64,000 nucleotides of DNA from Gemmatimonadota bacterium (lineage in GTDB: Bacteria; Gemmatimonadota; Gemmatimonadetes; Gemmatimonadales; GWC2-71-9), in NCBI GenBank assembly GCA_029863245.1, contig JAOTVV010000001.1:341316-405315 (forward strand). Reading direction: 5' to 3'. A program made the translations under genes and the position numbers. The notes beneath the pieces are model-generated. The model saw only the letters and a program-made list of their open reading frames with translations. It did no database searches and was not told the DNA's origin. Of this stretch, positions 6,557-17,483 are shown piece by piece; positions within the stretch are counted from its first letter, which is position 1; each line of letters opens with the position of its first letter.

Positions 6557-9457
6557 ATGACACACCACGCTGCGGCCCCACGCCACGGTGATCCCTTTGT
6601 CCGGCGTCATATCGGTCCTCGGCCACGTGACATCGCGGATATGCTGGCCACGCTGGGCTACGATTCGCTGACGGAGCTCATCGAGACCGCCGTTCCCAGT
6701 GAGATTCGGCTCGAGCGCCCGCTGGACCTTCCCCTGGCACTCACGGAGTACGAAGCGCTCCGCACGCTCAGGACCATCGCGGCCAAGAACCACGTGTTCC
6801 GTTCGTACATCGGCATGGGGTATGCGGACTGCATCGTCCCCCCCGTGACGCAGCGGAACATCCTCGAAAACCCCGGCTGGTATACGGCGTACACCCCCTA
6901 TCAGGCGGAGATCTCCCAGGGACGGCTCGAGGCGCTGCTCGGGTTCCAGACGATGGTGTCGGACCTCACCGCTTTGCCTGTGGCGAACGCCTCGCTGCTC
7001 GACGAGGCAACAGCAGCCGCGGAGGCGATGACGTTCACAATGGCGGTGGCCAAGGCCAAGGATGCCGACCATCCGGTCTATCTGGTGGACACCGGCTGCC
7101 ATCCCCAGACGATCGCGGTGGTGCAGACGCGCGCCGAGGCGAGGGGCATCTCGGTGGTGGTGGCCGACCCACAGGATTTCGAGTTCACGGGGCACGTGGC
7201 CGGAGCGCTCGTGCAGTACCCGTCCACCGAAGGTCGGATTGACGACTTCCACGGTCTGTGCGAGCGAGCCCATGCTGCCGGCGCCATCGTCACGGCCGCG
7301 GCGGACCTGCTGAGCCTGGCGCTCCTGGTCCCGCCGGGAGAGTGGGGTGCCGACGTGGCGGTGGGCAACACGCAGCGTTTCGGTGTTCCCATGGGGTACG
7401 GCGGTCCCCATGCTGCGTACTTCGCAACCAAGGAGGAGTTCAAACGCCACGTGCCCGGCCGGCTCATCGGCGTCACCCGCGATCCTGAGGGACGACCGAC
7501 CTTACGGATGGCGCTTCAGACGCGAGAGCAACACATCCGTCGCGAGAAGGCCACCAGTAACGTCTGCACCGCGCAGGTACTGCTCGCCGTGATGGCCGGC
7601 ATGTATGCCGTCTATCACGGTCCGGAAGGCATTCGACGAATCGCGGAACGGGTCCACATGCTCACCGTGACCCTGGCTGATGCGCTGCGTCGGCTCGGGT
7701 ACCGTGTGGCCCATGAAGCGTTCTTCGACACGCTGGCGGTCGAAGCCGATGCGGGCCGTGTGACCCGGGTGAACGAGCGCGCGCGTGCCAGCCGAGTCAA
7801 CTTCCGGTCGATCGCGCCGACCCGAATTGGGGTGACGCTCGACGAGACCACGTCGGAGAGTGACCTCGCCGACCTGATCTCAATTTTCGCTCTCGGGACC
7901 ACGCACGATCTGGACGTGCCGGCCCTCGTGGGGGGCGCGGCGTCGGCGATCCCTGCGACCCTCAGGCGGGCGTCGCCGTATCTCGTACACGAGTGCTTCA
8001 ATCGGTATCACTCCGAGACCGAGATGCTGCGCTACCTCAAACGGCTCGAGGACCGCGATCTCTCGCTCACGTCGGCCATGATCCCGCTGGGATCCTGTAC
8101 GATGAAGCTCAATGCCGCGGCGGAGATGCTGCCTGTGAGCTGGCCCGAATTCGGGGGCCTCCATCCGTTCGCGCCCCGCGAACAGGCGGCAGGGTACACG
8201 CAACTCTTCGATGAGCTGTCGTCGTACCTCTCCGAGATTACCGGATTCCCGGGCGTCTCGCTCCAGCCCAACGCCGGCTCACAGGGTGAGTTCACGGGGC
8301 TGCTCGTGATTCGCGCGTATCTACGCGCCGAAGGCGAGGGTCACCGCACCGTCTGCCTGATCCCGCAGTCGGCCCACGGGACCAATCCGGCCAGTGCCGT
8401 CATGGCGGGGTTGAAGGTGGTCGTGGTCAAGACCGACGAGGACGGCAACGTCGAGATGGACGATTTGCGCGCCAAAGCCGGGCAGTACCGGAACGATCTG
8501 GCCGCTCTGATGATCACGTATCCCTCGACCCACGGCGTGTTCGAGGCCACGATCCGCGAAATGTGCGACGTGATCCACACCAACGGCGGCCAGGTCTATC
8601 TGGATGGCGCGAACCTGAATGCCATGGTCGGCATCGCCCGGCCCGGAGACATCGGTGCCGACGTCTGTCACCTCAATCTCCACAAGACGTTCGCCATTCC
8701 GCACGGCGGGGGCGGACCGGGCATGGGCCCCATCGGGGTCGCCGAGCATCTGGTGCCATTCCTGCCGGACCACCCCGTTGTCCCACTCGGGATCGAGCAG
8801 TCCTGCGGGACGGTGTCTGCCGCCCCGTGGGGGAGCCCGTCCGTGCTTCCGATTTCGTGGGCGTACATTCGCATGATGGGCCGCAACGGCCTCACTGAGG
8901 CGACGCAGGTGGCGATCCTCAATGCCAACTACATCGCCCGCCGACTCCACGGACACTTCGACCTGCTCTACGCCGGCCAGAACGGTCTGATCGCCCACGA
9001 GTGCATCCTCGACACGCGTCCTGTCAAGCACTCGGCAGGCGTGGACGTGAGCGACATCGCCACACGCCTCATGGATTACGGGTTTCACGCGCCCACCGTG
9101 TCGTTCCCGGTGGCTGGCACGTTGATGGTCGAGCCCACGGAAAGCGAGTCCAAGGAAGAGTTGGATCGCTTCTGCCGGGCGATGATCGCAATCCGCGACG
9201 AGATCCGGGAGATCGAAGAGGGCCGGGCCGACCCGGAACGCAACCTGCTCAAGAACGCCCCGCACACGCTCGCCGATCTGTTGGTGGACGACTGGGATCG
9301 GCCGTACTCCCGAGAGCGTGCCGCCTTCCCCACCCCGGAAACGCGGGAGCACAAGGTGTGGCCCCCAGCGGGGCGCGCCGACGCGGCGTATGGTGACCGG
9401 AATCTCGTCTGTACGTGCCCGCCGCTGGAGGCGTACGAGCCGGCCGGAGCGGCGTGA
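6557..9457 (+). CDS. gcvP: Glycine dehydrogenase (aminomethyl-transferring), P protein, single-chain form
   Basis: PLP enzyme that decarboxylates glycine and loads the aminomethyl group on lipoyl-GcvH. The 966-residue chain is the fused, full-length type rather than the split GcvPA/GcvPB type. Seen motifs: [13 protein letters not shown] at the start, [20 protein letters not shown], a PLP-binding Lys710 in [17 protein letters not shown], and [17 protein letters not shown]. Its ribosome site GAGGTAGAG lies just before ATG 6557. The lipoate ligase-like gene follows, possibly coupled (GTGA at 9454-9457). Confidence 0.97.
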   Translation: MTHHAAAPRHGDPFVRRHIGPRPRDIADMLATLGYDSLTELIETAVPSEIRLERPLDLPLALTEYEALRTLRTIAAKNHVFRSYIGMGYADCIVPPVTQRNILENPGWYTAYTPYQAEISQGRLEALLGFQTMVSDLTALPVANASLLDEATAAAEAMTFTMAVAKAKDADHPVYLVDTGCHPQTIAVVQTRAEARGISVVVADPQDFEFTGHVAGALVQYPSTEGRIDDFHGLCERAHAAGAIVTAAADLLSLALLVPPGEWGADVAVGNTQRFGVPMGYGGPHAAYFATKEEFKRHVPGRLIGVTRDPEGRPTLRMALQTREQHIRREKATSNVCTAQVLLAVMAGMYAVYHGPEGIRRIAERVHMLTVTLADALRRLGYRVAHEAFFDTLAVEADAGRVTRVNERARASRVNFRSIAPTRIGVTLDETTSESDLADLISIFALGTTHDLDVPALVGGAASAIPATLRRASPYLVHECFNRYHSETEMLRYLKRLEDRDLSLTSAMIPLGSCTMKLNAAAEMLPVSWPEFGGLHPFAPREQAAGYTQLFDELSSYLSEITGFPGVSLQPNAGSQGEFTGLLVIRAYLRAEGEGHRTVCLIPQSAHGTNPASAVMAGLKVVVVKTDEDGNVEMDDLRAKAGQYRNDLAALMITYPSTHGVFEATIREMCDVIHTNGGQVYLDGANLNAMVGIARPGDIGADVCHLNLHKTFAIPHGGGGPGMGPIGVAEHLVPFLPDHPVVPLGIEQSCGTVSAAPWGSPSVLPISWAYIRMMGRNGLTEATQVAILNANYIARRLHGHFDLLYAGQNGLIAHECILDTRPVKHSAGVDVSDIATRLMDYGFHAPTVSFPVAGTLMVEPTESESKEELDRFCRAMIAIRDEIREIEEGRADPERNLLKNAPHTLADLLVDDWDRPYSRERAAFPTPETREHKVWPPAGRADAAYGDRNLVCTCPPLEAYEPAGAA

Positions 9458-9543
9458 CGAGTCACGGGACCGCCGGACCCCACGCGCGAGGCCGCGGGCC
9501 CGCCGTTGCGCGATCGGTCGATCCTCCTGACAGCCGAGCCACG

Positions 9544-10296
9544 GTGCCGTGGCGGCTCGCGGTCGACCCCGTCGGACGATCCGGCCCCGAAAACATGGCG
9601 ATCGATTGGGCACTCCTCCGCCTCGCCCAGAAGGGCTCCGCTGCCCTGAGACTCTACCGCTGGCAACCACCCTGTCTTTCGTTTGGCCGCAACGAGCCCG
9701 CGAGCGCGCGGTACGACCGCAGCGAAATCGCTCGTCTCGGCCTGGGCACAGTGCGCCGTCCGACCGGCGGGCGCGCCGTGTGGCACGAGCACGAGGTGAC
9801 CTATGCGCTCGCTGCACCTCCGCATGTGTTCGGGTCCCTCGAGAATGCGTACATTTCAATTCACGAGATGCTCGCGGGTGCCCTCAAGCGGATTGGTGCC
9901 CCCGCGGTCCTCGCCGCCCCTCCGGCCACGCGCCTCGGTTTTCCCGCGGGACCATGCTTCGCATCGTCCGTCGGCGGAGAGATCATGGTTCGTGGACGGA
10001 AGCTTGTGGGTAGCGCGCAAGTTCGAGAGCGCGGTGCGCTGTTGCAGCACGGATCGCTGCTGCTTGAGGACGGTCAGGACCTCGTGGCGCGGGTGACCCG
10101 TCGAGCCGCCGGCCCATCCGGCGCGACGGCTCTCCGGGAGGTGCTTGGGCGCGCCGTGCACTTCGAAGAAGTCGCCGACGCGATCGTCGCGGAGGCACGG
10201 GCGGCGTGGGGCGGGACGTGGAGCACCGGCACGATCGTGCCGACTGCCGACGACCTGGCCCGCTTCGCCGACGCCTCGTGGACGTGGCGTCGGTGA
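9544..10296 (+). CDS. Lipoate-protein ligase A / octanoyltransferase (LplA/LipM-like)
   Basis: A BPL_LplA_LipB-fold protein that attaches lipoate, or octanoate, to carrier lysines such as GcvH Lys66. Visible family features: SGPENMAIDWALL near the start, YRWQPPCLSFGRNEP, the RRPTGGRAVWHEHEVTYAL substrate segment, and GRKLVGSAQVRERGALLQHGS holding the conserved Lys. Family members begin just before this xWRL...NMAxD segment, so GTG 9544 is chosen (250 residues). GTG 9454, which overlaps the gcvP stop, is in frame and would add 30 low-complexity residues. Whether it is a ligase (LplA), an octanoyltransferase (LipM) or an amidotransferase (LipL) cannot be told by eye. Confidence 0.85.
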   Translation: MPWRLAVDPVGRSGPENMAIDWALLRLAQKGSAALRLYRWQPPCLSFGRNEPASARYDRSEIARLGLGTVRRPTGGRAVWHEHEVTYALAAPPHVFGSLENAYISIHEMLAGALKRIGAPAVLAAPPATRLGFPAGPCFASSVGGEIMVRGRKLVGSAQVRERGALLQHGSLLLEDGQDLVARVTRRAAGPSGATALREVLGRAVHFEEVADAIVAEARAAWGGTWSTGTIVPTADDLARFADASWTWRR

Positions 10297-10337
10297 CACC
10301 GGCCCTCGACTCGATGGACCGACACCGGAGGCCACCG

Positions 10338-11993
10338 ATGCCTCGGATCTGTGCCGCCCTGATCGCAGGAGTGCTGGCCACCGCATGCGTCGCCGAGCGA
10401 ATCGCACCTTGCCCCGACGATTGGTGTGGCACGGCCGTGATTGCGACACCTGCTGAGGCCGACGTGCTGTTCCCCCCGAGCACACAGGGAGATATCGGGC
10501 GATCGATCATCGACCTCGTCTTCACGAGACTGGCCGACCTGGGCCCGGACTTGAACACCGTCGACCCGACGAGCTTCGAGCCGAGGCTCGCGAGCTCCTG
10601 GACACGCGAGGACTCCCTGACGATCGTGTTCTCGTTGAACCCCAGTGCGCGCTGGCATGACGGCGCGCCCGTGACCGCTGAGGACGTCGCCTTCACCTAC
10701 GAGGTCTATCGCGATTCACTGGTGGGTTCGCCCGCGCGACCTCGGGTGCTCCAGATCGCCGGCGTGGACGTGCGCGACCCTCACACGGTCGCGTTCCGCT
10801 TTCCGCGTGCCTACCTGGAGCAGCTGTTTGACGCGGTGTACCACATGTGGATCCTGCCGAAACACCTGCTGGGCGCGGTGCCGCGCGGGGAGCTCGTCTC
10901 CCATCCGTTCGGCCGCAACCCGATTGGGGCCGGACCCTATCGCTTCGTGCGATGGCGGGCCGGAGAATCAGTGGAACTGGTGGCGGATTCCGCGTACTTT
11001 CTCGCCCGCCCGGGGCTGCGACGCGTGATCTGGCGGTCCACCGGCGGCGACATGTCGGCCGCCATCACACAGTTGTTCTCGGGAAGTGTGGACGTTCTCA
11101 CCTATCTGCCTCCCGAGGCCGTGCAACGAACCGAGACCTCGGACGAGATCCGGGCCATCGCCTACCAGCCGTCCACTTTCTATAGCTATCTCCTTTTCAA
11201 CTTCCGGGACCCGGCCGACCCGACTCGGCCGCACCCCCTGTTCGCCGACCGCGCGCTGCGGCGGGCCCTCGCCGTCGCCGTCGACCGCGCGGCAGCCGTG
11301 CGCGCGGTTGACGGCGCGGACGGCATCGTGGCGGACGGGCCGGTGAGCCCCGCCATGTGGATCTACGGCGCCGAGTATGAGCGGCTCCCGTACGATGCGG
11401 CACGTGGCCGGCGCGAGCTCACCCAGTTGGGGTGGCGCGACTCCGATGGAGACGGTGTGCTGGATCGCTACGGTCGGCGGCTCAGCTTTTCGATCATCGT
11501 TCCCGAGACCAGCGCGCAGCGTCGCCGCTTCGCACAGATCATCCAGGAGCAGTTCAAGAGCCTCGGGGTGGAGATGCGGATCACCGAGCTGGACTTCAAC
11601 ACGTTTCTCCAGCGAGCGGAGACCGGCAGGTTCGACGTGTTCTACGGGTCCTATGGCGGAGATCCGAGCCCCGCCTCCATCAGCGAGGTCTGGACACGGG
11701 ACGCCATCGGCGGCTTCAACTTTGGCTCGTACGTCAACCCCGACGTGGATCACGCCGTTCGCACCGCGCTGGATGCCCGGGACATCGAGACCGCTCGCGG
11801 ACGTTGGACCGATGCGGTGTCCTTGATCAATGGCGACGCTCCCGCCATCTGGATCAGCTGCACGGTCCCGAAGGCCGGCGTCCACCGCCGGTTCGAGAAC
11901 GTGTCGATCCGTGGAGACAACCTGACGGCGACCCTCCCGCTGTGGCGCGTGCCGACCGCCCGACGCCTTCCGCGGGACCGCTACGACAACTGA
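10338..11993 (+). CDS. Peptide ABC transporter substrate-binding lipoprotein (family 5)
   Basis: Extracytoplasmic receptor of a peptide/nickel-type (SBP_bac_5) importer. The start ATG 10338 has GGAGG (10327-10331) 6 bases upstream. The N-terminus is a lipoprotein signal with a lipobox-like LATAC and Cys17. Family features: FTRLADLGPDLNTV, LASSWTREDSLTIVFSLNP, ARWHDGAPVTAEDVAFTYE, NPIGAGPYRF, the RALRRALAVAVDRAA segment, and a C-terminal ADP-like EGAT-type region. It is the first gene of a five-gene importer operon; the permease gene starts 2 bases after its stop. The peptide specificity cannot be read from the sequence. Confidence 0.92.
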   Translation: MPRICAALIAGVLATACVAERIAPCPDDWCGTAVIATPAEADVLFPPSTQGDIGRSIIDLVFTRLADLGPDLNTVDPTSFEPRLASSWTREDSLTIVFSLNPSARWHDGAPVTAEDVAFTYEVYRDSLVGSPARPRVLQIAGVDVRDPHTVAFRFPRAYLEQLFDAVYHMWILPKHLLGAVPRGELVSHPFGRNPIGAGPYRFVRWRAGESVELVADSAYFLARPGLRRVIWRSTGGDMSAAITQLFSGSVDVLTYLPPEAVQRTETSDEIRAIAYQPSTFYSYLLFNFRDPADPTRPHPLFADRALRRALAVAVDRAAAVRAVDGADGIVADGPVSPAMWIYGAEYERLPYDAARGRRELTQLGWRDSDGDGVLDRYGRRLSFSIIVPETSAQRRRFAQIIQEQFKSLGVEMRITELDFNTFLQRAETGRFDVFYGSYGGDPSPASISEVWTRDAIGGFNFGSYVNPDVDHAVRTALDARDIETARGRWTDAVSLINGDAPAIWISCTVPKAGVHRRFENVSIRGDNLTATLPLWRVPTARRLPRDRYDN

Positions 11994-11995
11994 GC

Positions 11996-12970
11996 GTGCA
12001 TCGGTTCGTCGCGGCACGCCTGCTCCAAGCGGTGGCGATCGTCTTCCTGGTCGGAACACTCACGTTTCTCCTGTTACAGCTCGCGCCCGGAGATCCACTC
12101 AGCAGCACCAGTAGCTCACTGCTGGTTCCGCGGACGGTCGTCGAGCAGCAACGGCGTGCCTTCGGCCTGGATCGCCCGATCCTCGAGCAGTACGTGCGGT
12201 ACCTTGGCAATCTGGCGCGAGGCGATTTCGGCTACTCGTACCGTGAGCATCGCCCGGCGTGGCACGCAATCCGGGACCGGCTCCCGAACACCCTGCTCCT
12301 CGCCGCCGCGGCCCTAGTGGTCACGTTCGGCTTGGGGATCGGCCTCGGAGTGGCCCAGGGCCTCCGAGCCGGGTCGCGGGTCGACGACGTCCTGTCCTTG
12401 GTCTCGCTGACCGTGTATTCCACCCCCGTCTTCTGGCTCGGAATCGTCCTGCTGCTCCTCTTCGGCGAGACGCTGCGTTGGCTTCCCGTGTCCGGGGCAA
12501 CGGATCCCGTCGTCTACGACCAGCTCTCCCTGCTCGCGCAGGCTTGGGATCGCATCCGACACCTCACGTTGCCGGCCGTCACCCTCGGCGCCATCGGTGC
12601 TGCCGCCACGGCCCGGTTCCAGCGGGCCGCAATGCTCGACGTCATCCGGCAGGATTTCATTCGCACCGCCCGCGCCAAAGGCTTGGCGGAGCGGACGGTG
12701 GTGTTGCGTCATGCGTTACGGAACGCGCTGCTCCCGGTCATCACGCTCTTCGGGCTCGCATTCCCTCTGCTGCTCGGTGGGACGGTACTGGTCGAGACCG
12801 TCTTCGCGTGGCCTGGAATGGGCAAGCTGACCGTCGACGCAATCCACGGACGGGACTACTTCGTCGTCACGGGAGCGGCCGTGCTCGCCGCGGTCATGGT
12901 CGTGCTCGGCAACCTGCTCGCCGACATTCTGTACCGGGTGCTCGACCCACGCACGCGGGAGGCGGCATGA
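11996..12970 (+). CDS. Peptide ABC transporter permease (DppB-like)
   Basis: Inner-membrane permease, 324 residues, of the DppB/OppB type. N-terminal membrane helix ([23 protein letters not shown]), then the family segment [15 protein letters not shown] with GDFGYSY, five further membrane segments, and the cytoplasmic EAA loop [20 protein letters not shown] that docks on the ATPase. GTG 11996 is used because it follows the previous stop by 2 bases and fits the family's N-terminus. The gene overlaps the next by ATGA. Confidence 0.93.
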   Translation: MHRFVAARLLQAVAIVFLVGTLTFLLLQLAPGDPLSSTSSSLLVPRTVVEQQRRAFGLDRPILEQYVRYLGNLARGDFGYSYREHRPAWHAIRDRLPNTLLLAAAALVVTFGLGIGLGVAQGLRAGSRVDDVLSLVSLTVYSTPVFWLGIVLLLLFGETLRWLPVSGATDPVVYDQLSLLAQAWDRIRHLTLPAVTLGAIGAAATARFQRAAMLDVIRQDFIRTARAKGLAERTVVLRHALRNALLPVITLFGLAFPLLLGGTVLVETVFAWPGMGKLTVDAIHGRDYFVVTGAAVLAAVMVVLGNLLADILYRVLDPRTREAA

Positions 12971-13803
12971 GCCGAACCCTCCGGCTCGTGTGGCAGGATC
13001 GGCGCGCGCGCGTCGGGCTCGCTCTCGTGGTGCTCTTCGCGCTGCTCGCCGCCTTCGCGTCGGTGGTGGCCTCCCACGATCCCACCGCACAGCTCGACCT
13101 CGTCGGAAAACAATACCAGCCACCATCGCTGGCTCACCCGTTCGGCACCGACTTCTACAGCCGGGACCTCCTGAGCCGTGTGCTGCACGGTGCGAGGATA
13201 TCCCTCAGCATTGCCGTGCTGTCGGTCGCGGTCTCGATCGTGTTGGGAACCGCGGTGGGTCTTGCAGCCGGTCTCGCCGGCGGGCTGGTGGACCAGGTGC
13301 TCATGCGCGGCGTCGACGGCGCCCTGGCCATGCCCCGCCTGTTCCTCGTACTCGTCGTGGTGGCCTTGTGGGAGGATATCGGCGTGGTGGGTCTCGTCCT
13401 GATTCTCGGGCTCACCAGTTGGTTCGACACGAGTCGCATCGTTCGCGCCGAGGTGTTGAGCGTGAAGAGCCGCCAGTTCATCGCGGCGGCGCGCGCCGTC
13501 GGTCTCGGCCTCCGCGGCATCGTCGGGCGGCACCTCCTGCCCAACATCGCGGGCCCGATCATCGTGATGGCCACGCTCGGCATTGGTCAGATGATCCTGC
13601 TCGAGGCTGGGCTCTCCTACCTGGGTGTCGGTGTGCGTCCTCCAACACCGTCGTGGGGACAGATCATCGCCGATGGCCAACAGGTGCTGCGCACCGCGCC
13701 CTGGGTGGCGCTCTTCCCGGGTCTGGCGATCGTCGTCACAGTGCTGGCGTTCAGTCTGCTCGGCGACGGCGTGCGCCGCGCCCTCGACCCGCGTTCCCAA
13801 TGA
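12967..13803 (+). CDS. Peptide ABC transporter permease (DppC-like)
   Basis: Second inner-membrane permease, 278 residues. Family features: N-terminal helix [18 protein letters not shown], the periplasmic segment [20 protein letters not shown] typical of DppC/OppC, later membrane helices and the EAA loop [22 protein letters not shown]. Its ATG (12967) overlaps the TGA of the DppB-like gene, and its own TGA overlaps the start of the ATPase gene, so the permeases and ATPase should be made in fixed ratio. It pairs with the 11996 gene product to form the membrane channel. Confidence 0.93.
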   Translation: MSRTLRLVWQDRRARVGLALVVLFALLAAFASVVASHDPTAQLDLVGKQYQPPSLAHPFGTDFYSRDLLSRVLHGARISLSIAVLSVAVSIVLGTAVGLAAGLAGGLVDQVLMRGVDGALAMPRLFLVLVVVALWEDIGVVGLVLILGLTSWFDTSRIVRAEVLSVKSRQFIAAARAVGLGLRGIVGRHLLPNIAGPIIVMATLGIGQMILLEAGLSYLGVGVRPPTPSWGQIIADGQQVLRTAPWVALFPGLAIVVTVLAFSLLGDGVRRALDPRSQ

Positions 13804-14780
13804 AGCCGCTTCTCGAGGTTCGCGACCTCCGCACCACGTTTGCCGGCAATCCGGCGACCCGCGCGGTCGATGGGGTGAACTTCACCCTCGACGTGGGCGA
13901 AACACTGGCCATCGTCGGGGAATCGGGGTGCGGCAAGACGGTGACCGCGCTCTCAATCCTCGGGCTCATCGACGAGCCGGGGCGTATCGAGCCCGAAAGC
14001 GTGGTCGAATTCGGTGGCGTGAACCTCCTCACGCTCGAGGCGCGCGAGTTGCGTCGCATCCGCGGCGCGGAGATCGCCATGGTGTTTCAAGAGCCCGCGA
14101 CGAGCCTGAACCCAGTTCTCACGGTCGAAACCCAGATCACGGAAACGCTGCGCGCCCACCGCACCATCTCGCGCACAGCCGCGCGGGCCCGCGCGACCGA
14201 CTTGCTGGAGTTGGTGAGAATTCCGCAGGCCGCCGAGCGGCTGGGTGCCTATCCGCACGAGCTGAGTGGAGGCATGCAACAGCGCGTGATGATCGCCATC
14301 GCGCTCTCCTGTGAGCCGAAAGTCCTCATCGCCGACGAGCCTACGACGGCCCTCGATGTCACCGTGCAGGCCCAGATCCTGGAGCTGCTGGCGGAACTCC
14401 AGGGCCGTCTGGGGATGGCCATGCTGCTCATCTCCCACGATCTCGGGGTCGTCGCGGGACTCGCCGACCGTATTGCCGTGATGTACGGCGGGCAGATCAT
14501 CGAGCAGGCCTCGGCGGCCGCGATCTTCGAGCGCCCCATGCACCCATACACCGAAGCACTGCTCAAGGCGGTGCCCAGACTAGATCGACCAGTGACCCGG
14601 CTGTCGGCCATCGCTGGCTCCGTGCCCAACGCCGCTACCTGGCCGGACGGGTGCCGCTTTCATCCCCGATGCCCCCACGCGTGGGATCGATGCCGTACGT
14701 CTCACCCGGAACTCACACCGACGGCGGCGGGCGATGTCCGCTGCTGGCTCACGGATGAGCCGCACCGGAGGGTCCGATGA
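13800..14780 (+). CDS. Peptide ABC transporter ATP-binding protein (DppD-like)
   Basis: Cytoplasmic ATPase, 326 residues, energising peptide import. Walker A GESGCGKT (about 39-46), Q-loop [12 protein letters not shown], signature LSGGMQQRV, Walker [14 protein letters not shown] and the switch His in LISHDLGVV are all intact. The C-terminal oligopeptide-transporter extension is present with [14 protein letters not shown], whose cysteines in DppD/OppD relatives can hold an iron-sulfur cluster. The ATG overlaps the upstream TGA and its own stop overlaps the next gene. Confidence 0.95.
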   Translation: MKPLLEVRDLRTTFAGNPATRAVDGVNFTLDVGETLAIVGESGCGKTVTALSILGLIDEPGRIEPESVVEFGGVNLLTLEARELRRIRGAEIAMVFQEPATSLNPVLTVETQITETLRAHRTISRTAARARATDLLELVRIPQAAERLGAYPHELSGGMQQRVMIAIALSCEPKVLIADEPTTALDVTVQAQILELLAELQGRLGMAMLLISHDLGVVAGLADRIAVMYGGQIIEQASAAAIFERPMHPYTEALLKAVPRLDRPVTRLSAIAGSVPNAATWPDGCRFHPRCPHAWDRCRTSHPELTPTAAGDVRCWLTDEPHRRVR

Positions 14781-15817
14781 ACGGCCAGCCCCTGCTCGCG
14801 GTCGATCGGCTCTCGAAGACGTTCCGGTCCGGAGGGGGTCTGTTCGGTCGGGCGCGGACCATCCGGGCGGTGCACGAAGTCAGCTTCGCGATCGCTCGGG
14901 GGGAGTCACTGGGACTGGTCGGCGAGAGTGGGAGCGGCAAGACCACTCTCGGTCGGCTGATCCTGCGGTTGCTCACCGCGAACAGCGGGACCGTACACTT
15001 CGATGGCACCGACGTGCTGACGGCAGATCGGCGGACCCTCCGAGCGCTCCGCCGTCGCATGCAGATCGTGTTCCAGGATTCGGCCGGATCGCTCAATCCC
15101 AGAATGACGATCGGATCGGCCGTGCGGGAACCGATGACCGTGCACCGATTGGCACGCCGCAGCGAACTCGACACGCGAGTGCGCACCTTGTTCGGCGAAG
15201 TAGGCCTAGATCCGATCCTCGTCGATCGGTATCCGCACGAGCTGTCGGGCGGTCAGCGGCAGCGCGTGGGCATCGCTCGCGCGCTGTCGGTCGAGCCGAA
15301 ATTCGTCGTGCTCGACGAACCGGTGTCAGCGCTCGACGTGTCGGTGCAGGCGCAGGTGCTGAATCTGCTCGCCGATCTGCGAGAGCGGCGATCGCTCACG
15401 TACCTCTTTATCGCGCACGACCTGGCGGTGGTCCGCCATCTCGCCGATCGCGTCGCGGTCATGTACTTCGGCAAGTTGGTCGAGATCGCCCCGACGCCAC
15501 GGCTGTTCGCGGCTCCTACGCATCCGTACACCACAACGCTCCTTGCCGCGATCCCGGTCCCCGACCCACGGCGCGCCCGACAGCGGTCGATGGCGGGTGA
15601 GCCCGTGGGCAGGTCAGCGGGTCCCGACCCGGCTCCGGCCGAGCCGCAACCCGGCTCGCAACCTGCCGACGCCTGTCCTTTCTACCCACGGTGCCCGCAT
15701 CCGGCGAAGGACGAGCGGTGCCGGCGTGAGGTCCCGCTGCTGCGCGAGATCGGGGTCGGCCGGCTGGTGGCCTGCCACTACGCAGACCCGTCGGCACCCG
15801 ATCGGCCTCCGGCCTGA
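14777..15817 (+). CDS. Peptide ABC transporter ATP-binding protein (DppF-like)
   Basis: Partner ATPase, 346 residues, forming the heterodimer with the DppD-like protein. Walker [10 protein letters not shown]-loop [13 protein letters not shown], signature LSGGQRQRV, Walker [14 protein letters not shown] and His switch FIAHDLAVV are intact. The C-terminus carries the oligopeptide extension with [16 protein letters not shown]. An early insertion [12 protein letters not shown] before the core is normal for DppF proteins. It is the last gene of the coupled operon; the symporter gene starts 70 bases later with its own ribosome site. Confidence 0.95.
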   Translation: MNGQPLLAVDRLSKTFRSGGGLFGRARTIRAVHEVSFAIARGESLGLVGESGSGKTTLGRLILRLLTANSGTVHFDGTDVLTADRRTLRALRRRMQIVFQDSAGSLNPRMTIGSAVREPMTVHRLARRSELDTRVRTLFGEVGLDPILVDRYPHELSGGQRQRVGIARALSVEPKFVVLDEPVSALDVSVQAQVLNLLADLRERRSLTYLFIAHDLAVVRHLADRVAVMYFGKLVEIAPTPRLFAAPTHPYTTTLLAAIPVPDPRRARQRSMAGEPVGRSAGPDPAPAEPQPGSQPADACPFYPRCPHPAKDERCRREVPLLREIGVGRLVACHYADPSAPDRPPA

Positions 15818-15887
15818 CGTTGCCATCAGTCGGTGGGGCCTTCATTTTACCCCGCCCGTCGGCCATGCCCCAAGGTAGGAGATCCCC

Positions 15888-17381
15888 ATGAGCCTGTTCG
15901 CCGTCGTCGTCCTGGCCTACCCGTTGGCGCTCATTGGCGTCAGTCTCTGGCGCTCCCGGAGCGTCAAGAGCCACGACGACTTCATGGTGGCCGGTCGCGC
16001 CGTCCCCGTGTACATGCTCGTTGGCACGTTGGTCTGCACCTGGATTGGATCGGGGTCGCTGTTCGGCGGCGCGGGCCTCGCCTTCCGGTCCGGCCTGTCG
16101 GAGCTGTGGTTCTCCTTCGGCGCCTGGGTCGGGCTGGTCTTCGCCTACTTCATTGCCGGTCGCGTCCGCCGCATCGCGCAATACACCGTCCCGGACCTGC
16201 TGGAGCAGCGGTACAACGCCGCGGCACGTGTCCTCGGAACCATTGCCATCATCCTCGCGTACGTGACGATCGCGGCATACCAGTTCCGCGGTGGTGGCTG
16301 GATTCTCACCATCGTCACCGACGGTGCGATCTCGCCGACTCAGGGGATGCTCATCACCGCCGCCGCCATCGTGCTGTTCACTGCACTTGCCGGTATGGTG
16401 TCCATCGTGACCGTCGACCTCTTCAACGGCATCATCATCACGCTCGCCGTGGTCTTCACGCTCCCCTATATGGTGTTCCAACTTGGCGGGATCGGCGCGG
16501 TGGCCGAGCGACTGCCGGCGGAGCACTTGACGGTAATGGGGGGTCACAACGTGCTCTGGGTCCTGGGCGTCTCAATGCCGACGTTTCTCCTGCTTCTTGG
16601 CGAGAGTGGGATGTACCAGAAGTTCTTCTCGGCCAAGGACGCCAACGCCGCACGGCGGGCAGTCGTCGGCATGGTGGTGGGCGTCGTGCTCATCGAGACG
16701 ACGCTGGCCCTGGTCGCCATCGTCGGGCGTGCCGCGTTCCCCGACCTGACGACGCAGACGTCGATCGTGGGGCGCGCGGCGTCGGAGACCATCATCATGC
16801 ATACGGCTCGCCACGGACTCCCGGTGCTCGGCGGGGCGTTCCTCCTCGCCGCTGCGGTGGCGATCGTGCTCTCAACCGGCAACACCTTCCTGCTGGTCCC
16901 CTCCACCAACGTGAGCCGCGACATCTACCAGCGATTCATCAATCCGGACGCGAGCGAGAAGCGCCTGATCAACCTTCAGCGCGTATTCATCGTGCTGTTT
17001 GGTGGCCTGGGGCTCGTGCTCCTCACCCAATTCCAGACCATCCTCTCGATGGCGCTGTACGCGTACTCGTTGGTGGGGGCGAGCCTCACACCCGCACTGC
17101 TCGCCGCGTTCCTCTGGAAGCGCGTCACGCCGTCGGGGGGCGTCGCCTGCCTTGCAGGTGGCTTGGGAACCATCATCGGCATCGGCATCGTGGGTCGGAT
17201 TCCGGCACTGGCGGGGAAGTTCACCCTCACCCTGAGCGGGTCGGAGTTCGATTTCGCCAGCAGCGACTACATCGTGATTCCCGGCGTGCTCGTCTCGATC
17301 ACGCTGCTCGTGGTCGTGAGCCTGCTCACGAAGCCGTCACCACCTGAGAAGTGGGCACCGTTCTTCGCGAAAGGCGATTAG
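15888..17381 (+). CDS. Sodium:solute symporter (SSS family)
   Basis: Integral membrane protein of 497 residues with about 13 hydrophobic segments, of the SSS family (as PutP, SGLT, PanF), which uses the sodium gradient to import organic solutes. Family features: DDFMVAGRAVPVYMLVGTLVCTWIGSG near residue 30-55 and the first-third Arg-rich loop VRRIAQYTVPDLLEQRYN that matches the SSS motif; NTFLLVPSTNVSRDIYQRF further on. GTAGGAG precedes ATG 15888. It follows the peptide importer, but the substrate is unknown. A hairpin lies just after the gene (17447-17477). Confidence 0.9.
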   Translation: MSLFAVVVLAYPLALIGVSLWRSRSVKSHDDFMVAGRAVPVYMLVGTLVCTWIGSGSLFGGAGLAFRSGLSELWFSFGAWVGLVFAYFIAGRVRRIAQYTVPDLLEQRYNAAARVLGTIAIILAYVTIAAYQFRGGGWILTIVTDGAISPTQGMLITAAAIVLFTALAGMVSIVTVDLFNGIIITLAVVFTLPYMVFQLGGIGAVAERLPAEHLTVMGGHNVLWVLGVSMPTFLLLLGESGMYQKFFSAKDANAARRAVVGMVVGVVLIETTLALVAIVGRAAFPDLTTQTSIVGRAASETIIMHTARHGLPVLGGAFLLAAAVAIVLSTGNTFLLVPSTNVSRDIYQRFINPDASEKRLINLQRVFIVLFGGLGLVLLTQFQTILSMALYAYSLVGASLTPALLAAFLWKRVTPSGGVACLAGGLGTIIGIGIVGRIPALAGKFTLTLSGSEFDFASSDYIVIPGVLVSITLLVVVSLLTKPSPPEKWAPFFAKGD

Positions 17382-17446
17382 GCGGTTAGGCGGCAGGGGG
17401 GAGCCGCAGCTGCACTGCACCCTCGGTCAGGCGCCTGGAAGAAGAT

Positions 17447-17477
17447 CCCCGCGCCACGACAGCAAGACGGCGCGGGG
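17447..17477 (-). terminator. Hairpin between convergent symporter and RemA-like genes
   Basis: CCCCGCGCC (17447-17455) pairs with GGCGCGGGG (17469-17477), a 9-bp GC stem with a 13-base loop. On the minus strand it is followed by ATCTTCTTCC, a weak U-rich run, so it best serves the minus-strand genes; it may stop readthrough from both sides. Confidence 0.5.
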
Positions 17478-17483
17478 CGAGAC

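Noticed and set aside
8321..9859. Large minus-strand reading frame antisense to gcvP
   Set aside because: It is the mirror of the GC-rich gcvP code, is rich in Arg, and has no family similarity or ribosome site.
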